26,514 bases of DNA. Origin: Anaerolineae bacterium (GTDB lineage: Bacteria; Chloroflexota; Anaerolineae; DUEN01). Location: positions 1 to 26,514 of the forward strand of contig JAGHDS010000049.1 of assembly GCA_021159845.1 (NCBI GenBank). Direction: 5' to 3'. Each line of letters begins with the position of its first letter. Positions within the stretch are counted from its first letter, which is position 1. The notes beneath the pieces were generated by a model. The model worked only from the letters and a program-made list of their open reading frames with translations, did not search any database and was not told the DNA's origin. Shown here in pieces: positions 8,216-15,759 of this stretch. The position numbers and the translations under genes are program-made.

Positions 8216-8295
8216 CGCAACATCTCCTGCTCCTCTTATTAGAGAAAGGCTAGCACCCAGGCCCGATTACCAAGAGCATTCTCAGAGAGCTCTCG

Positions 8296-8817
8296 CTATG
8301 ACTTTATCACGATGAGCTCGACCTGCAATGCCCGCGCGGGGAACCAGTACGCGAAGAAGTTCTCGTAGATGTGCGGGAGGTGATTAGCCCACCAGGAGAT
8401 CCCTAGCCACCGATGGAGCTTGCCGAAGACCAAGTGACGTCGCGCGATGGAGAAGCGAGCACGGGTGAACCAGTTCGCCTGGTCCGTGTCCTCCGTCCAG
8501 AAGCGAAATGTCTCGTAGGTGAAAAACCTGACGTGCGTCGGATCCCCGAAGGCGCCGACGCAGGCGAAGTAAGGAACCTCGATCTCCACGCGCGCGCCTC
8601 CTCGGCATACACGATGACCCTCTTCCATCGTTCGTACCAGGTCCCGAATGTGCTCCAAGACGTGATCGGCGTATACCAGATCCACCGAGTCCGAGGCAAA
8701 GGGTAACGGCGCCTGGTCAATGTCGGCGAGCACATCCACCTCGGGTAATGCGACCCGATCTACACCAAAGGTTCCCTCGCGCCGTCGCCGCCCGCATCCC
8801 AGGTTGAGCGCTATCAT
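8296..8817 (-). CDS. SAM-dependent class I methyltransferase
   Basis: This short (173-residue) Rossmann methyltransferase carries motif I ALNLGCG at residues 3-9, the acidic ribose-binding GVDRV, LPFASDSVDLVYADHVLEHI for motifs II-III, and CRGGARVEIEVPYF afterwards. The C-terminal end (LPHIYENFFAYWFPARALQV) resembles methyltransferases from surface-glycan clusters. The substrate is unknown. The ATG at 8817 is preferred over one at 8886: it gives an ATGA overlap with the rimI stop, has GGAAGGG just upstream, and places motif I at the N-terminus as is usual for this subgroup. Confidence 0.82.
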   Translation of the reverse strand: MIALNLGCGRRRREGTFGVDRVALPEVDVLADIDQAPLPFASDSVDLVYADHVLEHIRDLVRTMEEGHRVCRGGARVEIEVPYFACVGAFGDPTHVRFFTYETFRFWTEDTDQANWFTRARFSIARRHLVFGKLHRWLGISWWANHLPHIYENFFAYWFPARALQVELIVIKS

Positions 8818-9431
8818 GACCCTTCCCGTTCTTGACGCATGATCTCCTGCGCCCACTCGCATAGCCGAGAGCGAACGATCTCCCACCGCTGCGCGAGCAA
8901 GGCCATCATCTCTGGAGACGACAGCGGCGGGGTGGTCATAATCAGGGCGTCCTCGCCGGTGTCATGGTAATAGCGATGCCGCCGGCCGGCCAACCGGAAC
9001 CCCGTCCGCTGGTACAGCCTTTGTGCGACCTTATTGCTCACCCGTACCTCCAGGGTAACGACGTCCGCTTTCAGATCCCGGGCCAATCGCATCAAATGCA
9101 GGAGCATCCACTCTCCCAGGCCGTGTCCCCGATAATCCGGATGGCTGGCAATGGTGCATATGTGCGCCTCGTCCGCCAGCAGCCAGAATCCCCCATATCC
9201 CAACAGGGGGGGAAGCCCTTGCTTCATCCCTGGGCGACGTCGAAAGCTCGCGGCGGGATGGAGGGCCAGATAGTGGCCATACGGATTCCGGGTGAGCTCA
9301 TACCGATAGGCACCGCGAGGCCAGGGCAGGGAGAAACTGGCCTTTTCAAGGGACATCAGGTCGTCCAGGTCGTCCAGGCTCAACGGAACCACGACGACGG
9401 GCAGAGCACATGGTTTGGAGGTATCGCTCAT
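8814..9431 (-). CDS. rimI: Ribosomal protein S18 alanine N-acetyltransferase RimI
   Basis: This is a GNAT protein of 205 residues. It has the family's N-terminal LEKASFSLPWPRGAYRYEL, the acetyl-CoA motif HPDYRGHGLGEWML (about 118-131), and the typical TLEVRVSNKVAQRLYQRTGF helix-strand near the C-terminus. RimI acetylates the N-terminal alanine of ribosomal protein S18. Assignment rests on these motifs and on its place directly after tsaB, a common bacterial arrangement. It is longer than Escherichia coli RimI (~148 residues) because of an insertion around residues 58-75 (HPAASFRRRPGMKQG) and a C-terminal extension from about residue 170. Start and stop both overlap the neighbours by ATGA. Confidence 0.82.
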   Translation of the reverse strand: MSDTSKPCALPVVVVPLSLDDLDDLMSLEKASFSLPWPRGAYRYELTRNPYGHYLALHPAASFRRRPGMKQGLPPLLGYGGFWLLADEAHICTIASHPDYRGHGLGEWMLLHLMRLARDLKADVVTLEVRVSNKVAQRLYQRTGFRLAGRRHRYYHDTGEDALIMTTPPLSSPEMMALLAQRWEIVRSRLCEWAQEIMRQEREGS

Positions 9432-10147
9432 GGACTCGTCCCGGAAGGAAGTTCGTGCAGGTAGATAGGGGTCAGCGTGGCCGGATCGTCCGCCTCGCCC
9501 GTCTGGTAACGCCCCCAGGCGATCTCAGCCAGCATGCCTGCCCGGCGCAGCCGCATGGCTGGTGGGGCCAACAGAAAATGGTCTCCCAGCAGGGAGCGCA
9601 GTCGCTCTGCGTTCTCCGGCAGGATCTCGCCACTGAACAGGGTAGGTTCGTGAATCTCACCCGCCAGGGCGTCCACGGCGCTCAGATGATAGTCCGTAAG
9701 ACGTCGCCATGCACTTCCATCGCGCTGATAGAGCGCCCAACACAGCCGGCCACGTCCTGCCTGCACAACAGCGCACACGGGCAGTTGCTGCCATTGATGC
9801 GGGTAGGCGACGATATCCAGCGTGGGGATTCCCAGCATGACCGCCCCCGTCGCCAGGGACAGTCCCTTCGCCAGACTGAGCGCCACGCGTAGCCCCGTGA
9901 AGGAGCCCGGCCCCAACGCCACGGCGACGGCCGACAGTTGCATGGGACGCACTCCGGCCTGCTCTAGCACCCGGTACACGCTCGGCGTCAGCTCAACCGT
10001 GTGGCGACGGGAAGAGTGCCAGCTCTGCTCCGCCACCACACGCCATCCATCGTACAAAGAGATGCTGGCCAGGGCTGTAGCCGTGTCTAACGCCAGCAAC
10101 CAAGAGGGGCTCGTCCTCCCTTCGCTCCCCTGTTCCTGTTCAACCAT
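9428..10147 (-). CDS. tsaB: tRNA t6A biosynthesis protein TsaB
   Basis: This 239-residue protein has the ASKHA-like fold of TsaB: the first strand LLALDTATALASISLYD, the helix with HTVELTPSVYRVLEQAG, and the signature AVAVALGPGSFTGLRVALSLAKGL. TsaB pairs with TsaD and TsaE to transfer threonylcarbamoyl to A37 of ANN-decoding tRNAs; it is a non-catalytic scaffold. TsaD is not in this window. The start overlaps the end of tsaE by eight bases and the stop overlaps the rimI start, so translation is coupled through the cluster. Confidence 0.9.
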   Translation of the reverse strand: MVEQEQGSEGRTSPSWLLALDTATALASISLYDGWRVVAEQSWHSSRRHTVELTPSVYRVLEQAGVRPMQLSAVAVALGPGSFTGLRVALSLAKGLSLATGAVMLGIPTLDIVAYPHQWQQLPVCAVVQAGRGRLCWALYQRDGSAWRRLTDYHLSAVDALAGEIHEPTLFSGEILPENAERLRSLLGDHFLLAPPAMRLRRAGMLAEIAWGRYQTGEADDPATLTPIYLHELPSGTSP

Positions 10148-10670
10148 GTGATGCTTGCCATTCCTCGCGTAGTTGGCGGGCCAGCGCTGCGTGGCGCCTC
10201 CCTCGCCCGACGATCCGGATCCTGCGCTCTTGAGAGCCAGCCCAATTTAGCATAATATCCAGGCGGTCATCGGGGAGCAAGGGAGCCACTCTGTCAGCCC
10301 ACTCGATGACGACCACCCCATCTCCATACAACACATCATCCAAACCAATGGCCCATGCCTCGTGCACGGCATCCGCCAGACGGTAGCAATCAACGTGATA
10401 GAGGGGAGGAGTGGAAGCATACTCGTTCATCAGGATGAACGTGGGGCTCGTGACAGGCTGAGTGATGCTCAGCCCGCGCGCGAGCCCTTGAACCAACGTG
10501 GTCTTGCCCGCGCCCAGATCACCCGACAGTGCGATGATATCTCCCGGTGATAACAGGGCGGCTAGAGCCTTACCCAGGGCGACAGTTTCCGCTGGTCTGT
10601 GACTTATCCATTCCCATCGCTCTATCGCGAGGGCTTGCTGGATCGTTCTTGTTGAGGTCGTCTTATCCAT
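10140..10670 (-). CDS. tsaE: tRNA t6A biosynthesis ATPase TsaE
   Basis: This 176-residue P-loop protein carries Walker A GDLGAGKTT at residues 50-58, the family segment SPTFILMNEY with the following YHVDCYRL, and the Walker B-like VVVIEWADR. TsaE binds the TsaB-TsaD complex and hydrolyses ATP to sustain t6A synthesis. The ATG at 10670, two bases after the stop of the CBS gene, is chosen because it gives a normal family length; an in-frame ATG at 10706 would overlap the CBS gene by 34 bases. The ribosome-binding site is weak at both, so coupling to the upstream gene is likely. Confidence 0.9.
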   Translation of the reverse strand: MDKTTSTRTIQQALAIERWEWISHRPAETVALGKALAALLSPGDIIALSGDLGAGKTTLVQGLARGLSITQPVTSPTFILMNEYASTPPLYHVDCYRLADAVHEAWAIGLDDVLYGDGVVVIEWADRVAPLLPDDRLDIMLNWAGSQERRIRIVGRGRRHAALARQLREEWQASHG

Positions 10671-10672
10671 AC

Positions 10673-11113
10673 TCAGGATGACGTGATGTCGGGTTCCGCG
10701 CGCCACTGTTGAGCCACAAGCTTGAAGATGTCGGACTCGGTGATGATCCCCACGACTTCCGATCCCTCCATCACAGGCAATCCACCGATCTTATGCTCCA
10801 GCATCAGGTTGGCCACCTGCCATAGCGGTGTATCCGGGGTTACGGTGACCACGTTGGGGGTCATGACATCGGCCACGGTGAGCCACTCTTCTTGGGCGTC
10901 CGGTGCATATGGGTTTCGTACTGCGCTGGCGCTCAGCCCCTCGCGCAGGTCTCCGCGGCTGACGATGCCCACCAGCCGGCCATTCGCGTCGATAACAGGC
11001 AGCCGACGTACCTGTGCCCTCTCCATTAGCGCTTCCGCTTCGGCCAGTGTGGCGTCGGGACTGGTTGTCACCACCGGGCAGCTCATCAGATCTCGGACCA
11101 ATGTGCGTTGCAT
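10673..11113 (-). CDS. Two-CBS-domain protein (first of a tandem pair)
   Basis: This 146-residue protein consists almost only of two CBS motifs: one with LMSCPVVTTSPDATLAEA through RRLPVIDANGRLVGIVSRGDL, the other with VMTPNVVTVTPDTPLWQV through GGLPVMEGSEVVGIITESDI. A pair of CBS domains forms a Bateman module that binds adenine nucleotides or related ligands. No effector domain is attached, so it probably acts as a stand-alone sensor. The ATG at 11113 is chosen because AGGAGG lies nine bases upstream; the frame is open to 11314, but that extension is Cys/Ala/Arg-rich and unlike a CBS protein. It is followed by tsaE after two bases. Confidence 0.85.
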   Translation of the reverse strand: MQRTLVRDLMSCPVVTTSPDATLAEAEALMERAQVRRLPVIDANGRLVGIVSRGDLREGLSASAVRNPYAPDAQEEWLTVADVMTPNVVTVTPDTPLWQVANLMLEHKIGGLPVMEGSEVVGIITESDIFKLVAQQWRAEPDITSS

Positions 11114-11313
11114 GGCAAGCGACCTCCTGCGCATCTTTGGCTTTGGCCGATCGATATCAGGCACTTGGACTGCCGACCGGAGACGCGCTGGCGGGATTGC
11201 CCGGCCGTCACAAGCGTCCTGCGGACCACAAAACCCTATAGCGCCACAAGCGCACGCGACTACGTCTGCACGGCACCCTGAACCAACGAAACCGACCGGC
11301 GAACGGCTAGACA

Positions 11314-11814
11314 CTAGGTGGAAGCCTTTTCCTCTCCTTCTAACAAGCGCAAGAGGAAATTCAACAGATCGGTCTCCGTTATGATCCCCACCAAGCGGTC
11401 GTTCTGCACCACCGGCAGACCGCTGATCTTGTGATCTCTCATCAGCCGAGCCGCCTCGGCAACGGGGCTATCCGGCGTTATGGTGATGGGATCAGGGGTC
11501 ATGTAGTCGCCCACAGCAATATGCTGGGAGATGTAATTGTCGTACCAATCCTCGCGAACGATAGAGGGGGCATTAGAGGCAAGTCGAAGACTGCGCGCGG
11601 TGATGATCCCTACCAGGCGGCCGTTCTCCACAACGGGTAGCCGGCGGAATCCACCAGCTCGCATCAAGGAGATCGCTGTGCTGATCGCGTTATTCGGCGT
11701 CACGGTCACCGGATTGGGGGTCATAATGTCCGCCACGCAGACATCCCGACCCAAGCACTTGGAGCTCGTGTCGCCATTGTCGGAGAGATTTTTATGTTCG
11801 CCCGGTTTTCTCAT
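11314..11814 (-). CDS. Two-CBS-domain protein (second of a tandem pair)
   Basis: This protein has two CBS motifs: IMTPNPVTVTPNNAISTA through RRLPVVENGRLVGIITARSL, and YMTPDPITITPDSPVAEA through SGLPVVQNDRLVGIITETDL. It is clearly paralogous to the next gene downstream, sharing the MTPxxVTVTPD and GLPVxxxxxxVGIITExD blocks. From the chosen start it is 166 residues, with a ~22-residue polar leader. The start is uncertain: 11814 has GAGGA four to five bases upstream, but in-frame ATGs at 11832, 11835 and 11922 remain possible. It is separated from the downstream CBS gene by 200 bp in which I see no clear promoter or terminator. Confidence 0.8.
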   Translation of the reverse strand: MRKPGEHKNLSDNGDTSSKCLGRDVCVADIMTPNPVTVTPNNAISTAISLMRAGGFRRLPVVENGRLVGIITARSLRLASNAPSIVREDWYDNYISQHIAVGDYMTPDPITITPDSPVAEAARLMRDHKISGLPVVQNDRLVGIITETDLLNFLLRLLEGEEKAST

Positions 11815-12060
11815 CTTTTCCTCGGATTCCATCATCAACGGATCACTTCCGGAGAAAGGTAGTCCCGTCACGCAGAAGAGGTGATAAGCGAACTGCTGAA
11901 CCGGACGCAAGCGAGGACCCATGTGACAATCTTAAGCCTTTCCGTCAATCAGTCTATTCGGCCACGAAGGTTTTTCATATGATGTTGATCATAATAAAGC
12001 TTCCTACCAAAAGTGAGCCAACACTGCTATGGGCTATACCCCAAAACGGGAGGGGATATA
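11815..12060. other. Non-coding gap between nadD and the CBS genes
   Basis: This 246-bp gap is AT-richer than its neighbours. On the minus strand there is a possible weak promoter (TTGGCT, 19 bp, TATTAT) near 11990-12022, and an inverted repeat ATGAT-CAAC-ATCAT just downstream of it. This would make the CBS-tsaE-tsaB-rimI group a separate transcript from obg-nadD. No clear terminator follows nadD. Confidence 0.35.
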
Positions 12061-12669
12061 TCAAGGCTCCCTCGAGCGATACAGGTTATGACGATAGATG
12101 TACTCCTCAACATTGGGAAGGACCTGATAGCGAATGGGACGGCCCTGCCGTACCCGCTGTTGCAGGACATGGGAGGCGATCTCTAGCTCTGGCATATCCA
12201 ACAGGATCACACGCTCTCGAATGCCTGGAAGGGCATTTTCCAGATAGGCCCAGTCCAGATGCACATCTGGGCGGCTCAGTGCCACCAGCCGGCAGGTTGC
12301 CACGAGGTCGGCAGCTCGGTACCAGTGGGGAAGATCAGCCAGGGAATCCAGCCCCATCAGGAAGTAGAGATCCACATCATCATCTAGCTGTTCCTTCAGG
12401 AGGTGGACCATATCGATGGAGTAATGTGGTCCCGGCCGATCTACGTCCACTCGCGATAATTCCAGATGCGGGTTGTCAGCGACGGCTAACTCCACCATCC
12501 GCACGCGATGGAAGGCTGGCGATAATGGCTGCCCGCGCTTGTGTGGTGGGTCTCCCGCTGGTACCAACAGCACACGCGCTAGCTCCAATTGAGACCACGC
12601 CTCCTCCGCCAGGATGAGATGCCCGATATGAGGGGGATCAAACGTACCTCCGAGGACACCAATACGCAT
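12061..12669 (-). CDS. nadD: Nicotinate-mononucleotide adenylyltransferase NadD
   Basis: This 202-residue nucleotidyltransferase has the (H/T)xGH signature in GGTFDPPHIGHLILAEEA (residues 7-24), the family strand VLLVPAGDPPHK, the helix YFLMGLDSLADLPHWYRA, and a C-terminal segment near IASHVLQQRVRQG that stands for the ISSTxxR motif. NadD joins ATP and nicotinate mononucleotide to make deamido-NAD. The ATG at 12669 overlaps the obg stop (TGATG) and has AGGAGG four bases upstream; a GTG one codon earlier is less likely. The obg-nadD order is common in bacteria. Confidence 0.92.
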   Translation of the reverse strand: MRIGVLGGTFDPPHIGHLILAEEAWSQLELARVLLVPAGDPPHKRGQPLSPAFHRVRMVELAVADNPHLELSRVDVDRPGPHYSIDMVHLLKEQLDDDVDLYFLMGLDSLADLPHWYRAADLVATCRLVALSRPDVHLDWAYLENALPGIRERVILLDMPELEIASHVLQQRVRQGRPIRYQVLPNVEEYIYRHNLYRSREP

Positions 12670-13943
12670 CACACCTCCTGATGACCCCAGATAAGCTCTG
12701 TGTCGCCGACAACGACGGTATCCCCGTCCTGCACGCCGGCCTCCTCGAGGGCTTGCGTGATCCCCATGGCCTCCAGGATACGCTGGAAGCGCAATGCGGC
12801 TTCATAGTAATCCCAGTTTGTCATAGCCACCACGCGCTCGATCCGATCCCCACGGACACGCCACACGTCCCCCTCCCGCTCGATCGTGAAATCGGCCCCT
12901 TGAGGAGCCGGACGGAAGCCGCGAACCGTACCCTCGGCCAGTTGGGCATCTACGGGCAGGCGGTCGAGCGTCTCCAGAACACGCTGCAGCAGGATGGGAA
13001 TCCCCTCTCCGGTGACAGCTGATATGGCTACTGGATCAGTAATCCCTCGTTCTTCCAAGGCTTGGCGAATCTCAGGCCAGCGGTTTCGAGCTTCCGGTAA
13101 GTCCATTTTGTTAAAGGCCACGATCTGAGGCTTATCTGCCAGGCGGGGGTTGAACAGTTCCAATTCCTGGTTGATAGCTTCCCAATCCCCTATGGGGTCC
13201 GGGCTGATACCATTCAGCAGGTGGATGAGCACACGACAGCGCTCGATATGGCGTAGGAATTGATCACCTAGCCCCGCACCATCGTGGGCTCCCTCGATGA
13301 GGCCGGGGATATCAGCCAGGATGAAGTCACGATGATCCACCATCACGACGCCCAGGTTCGGCTCCAGCGTGGTGAAGGGGTAATCTGCGATCTTGGGCTT
13401 GGCTGAGGTCACGCGGGCCAGGAGTGTGGACTTCCCGGCATTGGGCACGCCGACGATCCCCACATCGGCGATGAGTTTCAGTTCCAACCGCAGCCATCGC
13501 TCCTCGCCGGGCTCCCCGCGCTCCGCGATCCGGGGGGCTTGGTTGGTGGGGCTTTTGAAGGCGGCATTGCCACGTCCGCCTCGCCCGCCGCGCGCGACCA
13601 ACGCCTTCTGGCCCGGCTCCACCAGGTCGGCCACGAGCTCGCCGGTCTGGTCGTCGTAGGCCATCGTCCCCGGTGGCACGGGGATGAATAAGTCCTTGCC
13701 GCTCCGGCCGTGCTGATCCTTGCCGCGTCCATGCCCGCCGCGCTCTGCCTTGAAATGCGAGCGCTGTTTGAAGTGGATAAGTGTATTCAGTGAGGGGTCA
13801 ACAACCAGATATACGTCGCCTCCCCTGCCGCCGTTGCCTCCATTAGGCCCCCCCTTAGGGATATACTTCTCACGGCGGAAGGAGACACAGCCATTTCCCC
13901 CATCGCCGCCCTTGACGTAAATTCGAGCCTCATCGAAGAACAA
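12669..13943 (-). CDS. obg: Obg-family GTPase (ObgE/CgtA)
   Basis: This 424-residue GTPase acts in 50S ribosome maturation and the stringent response. Three domains are visible. The Gly-rich Obg fold covers residues 1-157 (KGGDGGNGCVSFRREKYIPK, then GPNGGNGGRGGDVY). The G domain covers ~158-330, with P-loop GVPNAGKS (165-172), switch DIPGLIEGAHDGAGLG, NKMD (278-281) and SAVTGEG. The C-terminal OCT domain covers ~345-424 (FTIEREGDVWRVRGDRIERV). The start is a TTG at 13943: it gives the standard FFDEARIYV N-terminus and has GGAGG seven bases upstream. The frame is open to an ATG at 14036, but that lies upstream of the predicted promoter. Confidence 0.95.
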   Translation of the reverse strand: MFFDEARIYVKGGDGGNGCVSFRREKYIPKGGPNGGNGGRGGDVYLVVDPSLNTLIHFKQRSHFKAERGGHGRGKDQHGRSGKDLFIPVPPGTMAYDDQTGELVADLVEPGQKALVARGGRGGRGNAAFKSPTNQAPRIAERGEPGEERWLRLELKLIADVGIVGVPNAGKSTLLARVTSAKPKIADYPFTTLEPNLGVVMVDHRDFILADIPGLIEGAHDGAGLGDQFLRHIERCRVLIHLLNGISPDPIGDWEAINQELELFNPRLADKPQIVAFNKMDLPEARNRWPEIRQALEERGITDPVAISAVTGEGIPILLQRVLETLDRLPVDAQLAEGTVRGFRPAPQGADFTIEREGDVWRVRGDRIERVVAMTNWDYYEAALRFQRILEAMGITQALEEAGVQDGDTVVVGDTELIWGHQEV

Positions 13944-13993
13944 TATCTCACCTCCCCCGGCTGCAGCACACCAGACCGCGGCGGCCGGGGGAA

Positions 13994-14022
13994 AGTATAC
14001 ACGCGTTAAGAAGGGTTGACAA
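13994..14022 (-). promoter_or_regulatory. Sigma-70-type promoter for obg-nadD
   Basis: On the minus strand, TTGTCA (14017-14022) and TATACT (13994-13999) are separated by exactly 17 bp, a near-consensus housekeeping promoter. Transcription would begin near 13987, about 44 bases before the TTG start of obg. Confidence 0.8.
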
Positions 14023-14056
14023 AACATTTGGCACATAAACTAACGTTCGCTTCTGG

Positions 14057-14073
14057 GATGCCTCTGATGCCTC
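14057..14073. repeat. Tandem octamer in the obg/atp divergent region
   Basis: GATGCCTC occurs twice with a 9-bp step (14057-14064 and 14066-14073), between the two divergent promoters. It could be a regulator binding site shared by the two operons. The evidence is only the repeat and its place. Confidence 0.3.
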
Positions 14074-14123
14074 AGTTGGCTTATGCGAAAGCTTTGAAAA
14101 GTTTGCATTCACGCCGCAATGAC

Positions 14124-14152
14124 TTGCTCCGGGAAGTGCGTTCTGATATAAT
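14124..14152 (+). promoter_or_regulatory. Sigma-70-type promoter for the ATP synthase operon
   Basis: TTGCTC (14124-14129) and a perfect TATAAT (14147-14152) are separated by 17 bp. Transcription would begin near 14159, leaving a ~50-base leader before the first gene of the operon at 14209. Confidence 0.85.
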
Positions 14153-14208
14153 CTTTTTACATGTACCCAAGCACAATCGACTAGTATGGTTATACCCAGA
14201 CAAGAAGG

Positions 14209-14466
14209 ATGCTCCATAAACACCCTTTTCTGGCATTCGCTTTCCACCTGGCATGGTTGGTCACCCTTTCCGCGTTCATTCCACTGGCTCTCGGCGTCTG
14301 GGCGGATTATCACTGGGGGACGGCGCCGTGGCTGACTTTGGCAGGCATGGTCGTGGGGGGCGTGATGGCGATCGCCAGCATTGTGCGTAGTATCTGGCAC
14401 AGGTTTACTATGGTCGGACAAGGACATAACGACCTTCAAGGGCGAGGAAGAGAAGGAGAGACGTAG
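14209..14466 (+). CDS. AtpZ/AtpI-family F1Fo ATP synthase accessory protein
   Basis: This 85-residue protein has two hydrophobic helices (about 8-30 and 40-60) separated by a short loop with DYHWGTAPW, followed by a polar tail. Size, topology and place as the first gene of the atp operon match the AtpZ/AtpI family, which assists c-ring assembly or divalent cation transport. The ATG at 14209 is the only possible start in frame after a TAG at about 14182; AAGAAGG lies directly against it, closer than normal, so initiation may be weak. The TAG stop overlaps the GTG start of atpB by one base. Confidence 0.8.
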   Translation: MLHKHPFLAFAFHLAWLVTLSAFIPLALGVWADYHWGTAPWLTLAGMVVGGVMAIASIVRSIWHRFTMVGQGHNDLQGRGREGET

Positions 14467-15416
14467 TGCGATTCCTCCAGAGTATCTCCAAACGATTCCC
14501 GAGCCGTCGCAATGTCGCGATCGTGGCGGGCTCGTTGGTTCTCCTCATCGGTAGTCGTATCCTGTTCCCCGTTCCACTGCCTACGATTCAGCTCCCTGCA
14601 GAGGCGATCCCCGGGCTGTCAATCTTCGGTTTTCCTATCACGAACACATTACTGGCAACGCTGCTCGCGGATGCCACGTTGTTGCTTCTTGTAGTCCTTA
14701 TTCGGCGCAAGATGGAGATGATCCCGTCTGGCTTGCAGAACCTGGCCGAGTGGTTTATCGAAATGTTTTATGATTTGGTGGAGGAGATCGCCGGAGAGAA
14801 CGCGCGGCGGTTTTTCCCTATCTTCATGACCGTTTTGCTGTTTCTACTGGTCGCTAACTGGTGGGAGCTGGCCCCTGGCTTTGATAGTATAGGGATCATT
14901 CAGCCGGCCCATGGCGAGGGGATGCGAGCCTATGAGATCAAAAATGTAGGCCCACTTGCTATCCTCACTCCGAAGCTATCCGCTCACGGTTATGTGCTGG
15001 TCCCATTCCTGCGCGTGGCAGCTTCTGATCTGAATCTACCGCTCGCGCTCGCCCTGATCGCGGTGATCTACGTTCAGGCCGTTGGCGTCCAGGCGCTTGG
15101 TTTCTCCTACTTCCGTAAGTTCTTTAACTTCAGCAGCCTAATCGACGGGCTAGTCGGGATGTTGGAGCTTATCAGCGAGCTGGCTAAGCTCATATCCTTC
15201 AGCTTCCGATTGTTTGGTAATATATTCGCCGGTCAAGTCTTGCTCTTCGTCGTCCCCTTCCTGATCCCATTGCTCGCAGCACTGCCATTCTATGGGCTGG
15301 AACTATTCGTGGGCTTCATGCAGGCTTTCGTTTTCGCCATTCTGATCGTTGTTTTCGCTTCTATGGCGACGGTCCCCCACGGAGAGCACAAAGAGCGGCG
15401 TGGTGCCTCCCGTTAG
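14466..15416 (+). CDS. atpB: ATP synthase Fo subunit a
   Basis: This 316-residue polytopic membrane protein forms the ion half-channels next to the c ring. It has five to six hydrophobic helices. Signature segments are LLVANWWELAPGF and the proton-path helix ISFSFRLFGNIFAGQVLL with the essential Arg (Arg248), followed by ELFVGFMQAFVFAILIVVFAS. A long charged loop (about 82-116) follows the second helix. The GTG start at 14466 has AAGGAGAG about five bases upstream and overlaps the previous stop. The N-terminus contains an extra hydrophobic segment (about 17-35). Confidence 0.95.
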   Translation: MRFLQSISKRFPSRRNVAIVAGSLVLLIGSRILFPVPLPTIQLPAEAIPGLSIFGFPITNTLLATLLADATLLLLVVLIRRKMEMIPSGLQNLAEWFIEMFYDLVEEIAGENARRFFPIFMTVLLFLLVANWWELAPGFDSIGIIQPAHGEGMRAYEIKNVGPLAILTPKLSAHGYVLVPFLRVAASDLNLPLALALIAVIYVQAVGVQALGFSYFRKFFNFSSLIDGLVGMLELISELAKLISFSFRLFGNIFAGQVLLFVVPFLIPLLAALPFYGLELFVGFMQAFVFAILIVVFASMATVPHGEHKERRGASR

Positions 15417-15481
15417 GCACTATTCCGCGCTTTCCCACCGGCACTTGCTCATCCACACATCTGAAGGGAGGTTTAGGGAAC

Positions 15482-15694
15482 ATGGATTTCTTACCCTCAG
15501 GTCTTGCGATCGGGTTGGGTACCATCGGCCCCGGCATCGGGATTGGCCTTTTGGTGATGGGCGCCGTACAAGCTATCGGGCGGAACCCAGAGGCTGCTGG
15601 AGAGATACGGACCAACATGATTTTGGGCGTCGTGTTCGCCGAGGCAGTGGCTATTTACGCATTGGTGGTGGCTTTGATCCTGAAATTCGTGTAG
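15482..15694 (+). CDS. atpE: ATP synthase Fo subunit c
   Basis: This 70-residue hairpin of two membrane helices has the polar RNPEA loop at 34-38 and the ion-binding Glu54 in VVFAEAVAIY. The positions that bind Na+ in Na+-type rings (Gln in helix 1, Ser/Thr after the Glu) are Ile21, Ala55 and Val56 here, so H+ coupling is predicted. A strong GGGAGG stands about ten bases before the ATG, fitting the need for many copies of this subunit. It lies 65 bp after atpB, the longest gap between atpZ/I and atpF. Confidence 0.96.
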   Translation: MDFLPSGLAIGLGTIGPGIGIGLLVMGAVQAIGRNPEAAGEIRTNMILGVVFAEAVAIYALVVALILKFV

Positions 15695-15759
15695 ATAGCC
15701 CGCTTGATCATCAGGCTTCACCAAGGCTCGTAGTGCAGTATGGGTGAGGGAGGCCGTAA

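Noticed and set aside
8285..8294. GAGAGCTCTC palindrome just after the methyltransferase gene as a terminator
   Set aside because: Only 10 bp with no loop and no T-run; too short to call.
11114..11314. N-terminal extension of the first CBS protein up to 11314
   Set aside because: The extension is Cys/Arg/Ala-rich and unlike CBS proteins, and a strong AGGAGG stands before the internal ATG at 11113.
13954..13991. CCCCCGGC/GCCGGGGG inverted repeat next to the obg ribosome-binding site, as a leader hairpin
   Set aside because: The predicted transcription start (~13987) falls inside the outer arm, so most of that arm would not be in the mRNA.
14016..14044. A plus-strand consensus TTGACA at 14016-14021 as a second atp promoter
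   Set aside because: No acceptable -10 lies 16-18 bp downstream; it is mostly the complement of the obg -35 element.
14016..14219. A 67-codon plus-strand frame before the ATP synthase operon
   Set aside because: It spans the divergent promoters, starts upstream of the predicted transcription start, and its product has no recognisable features.
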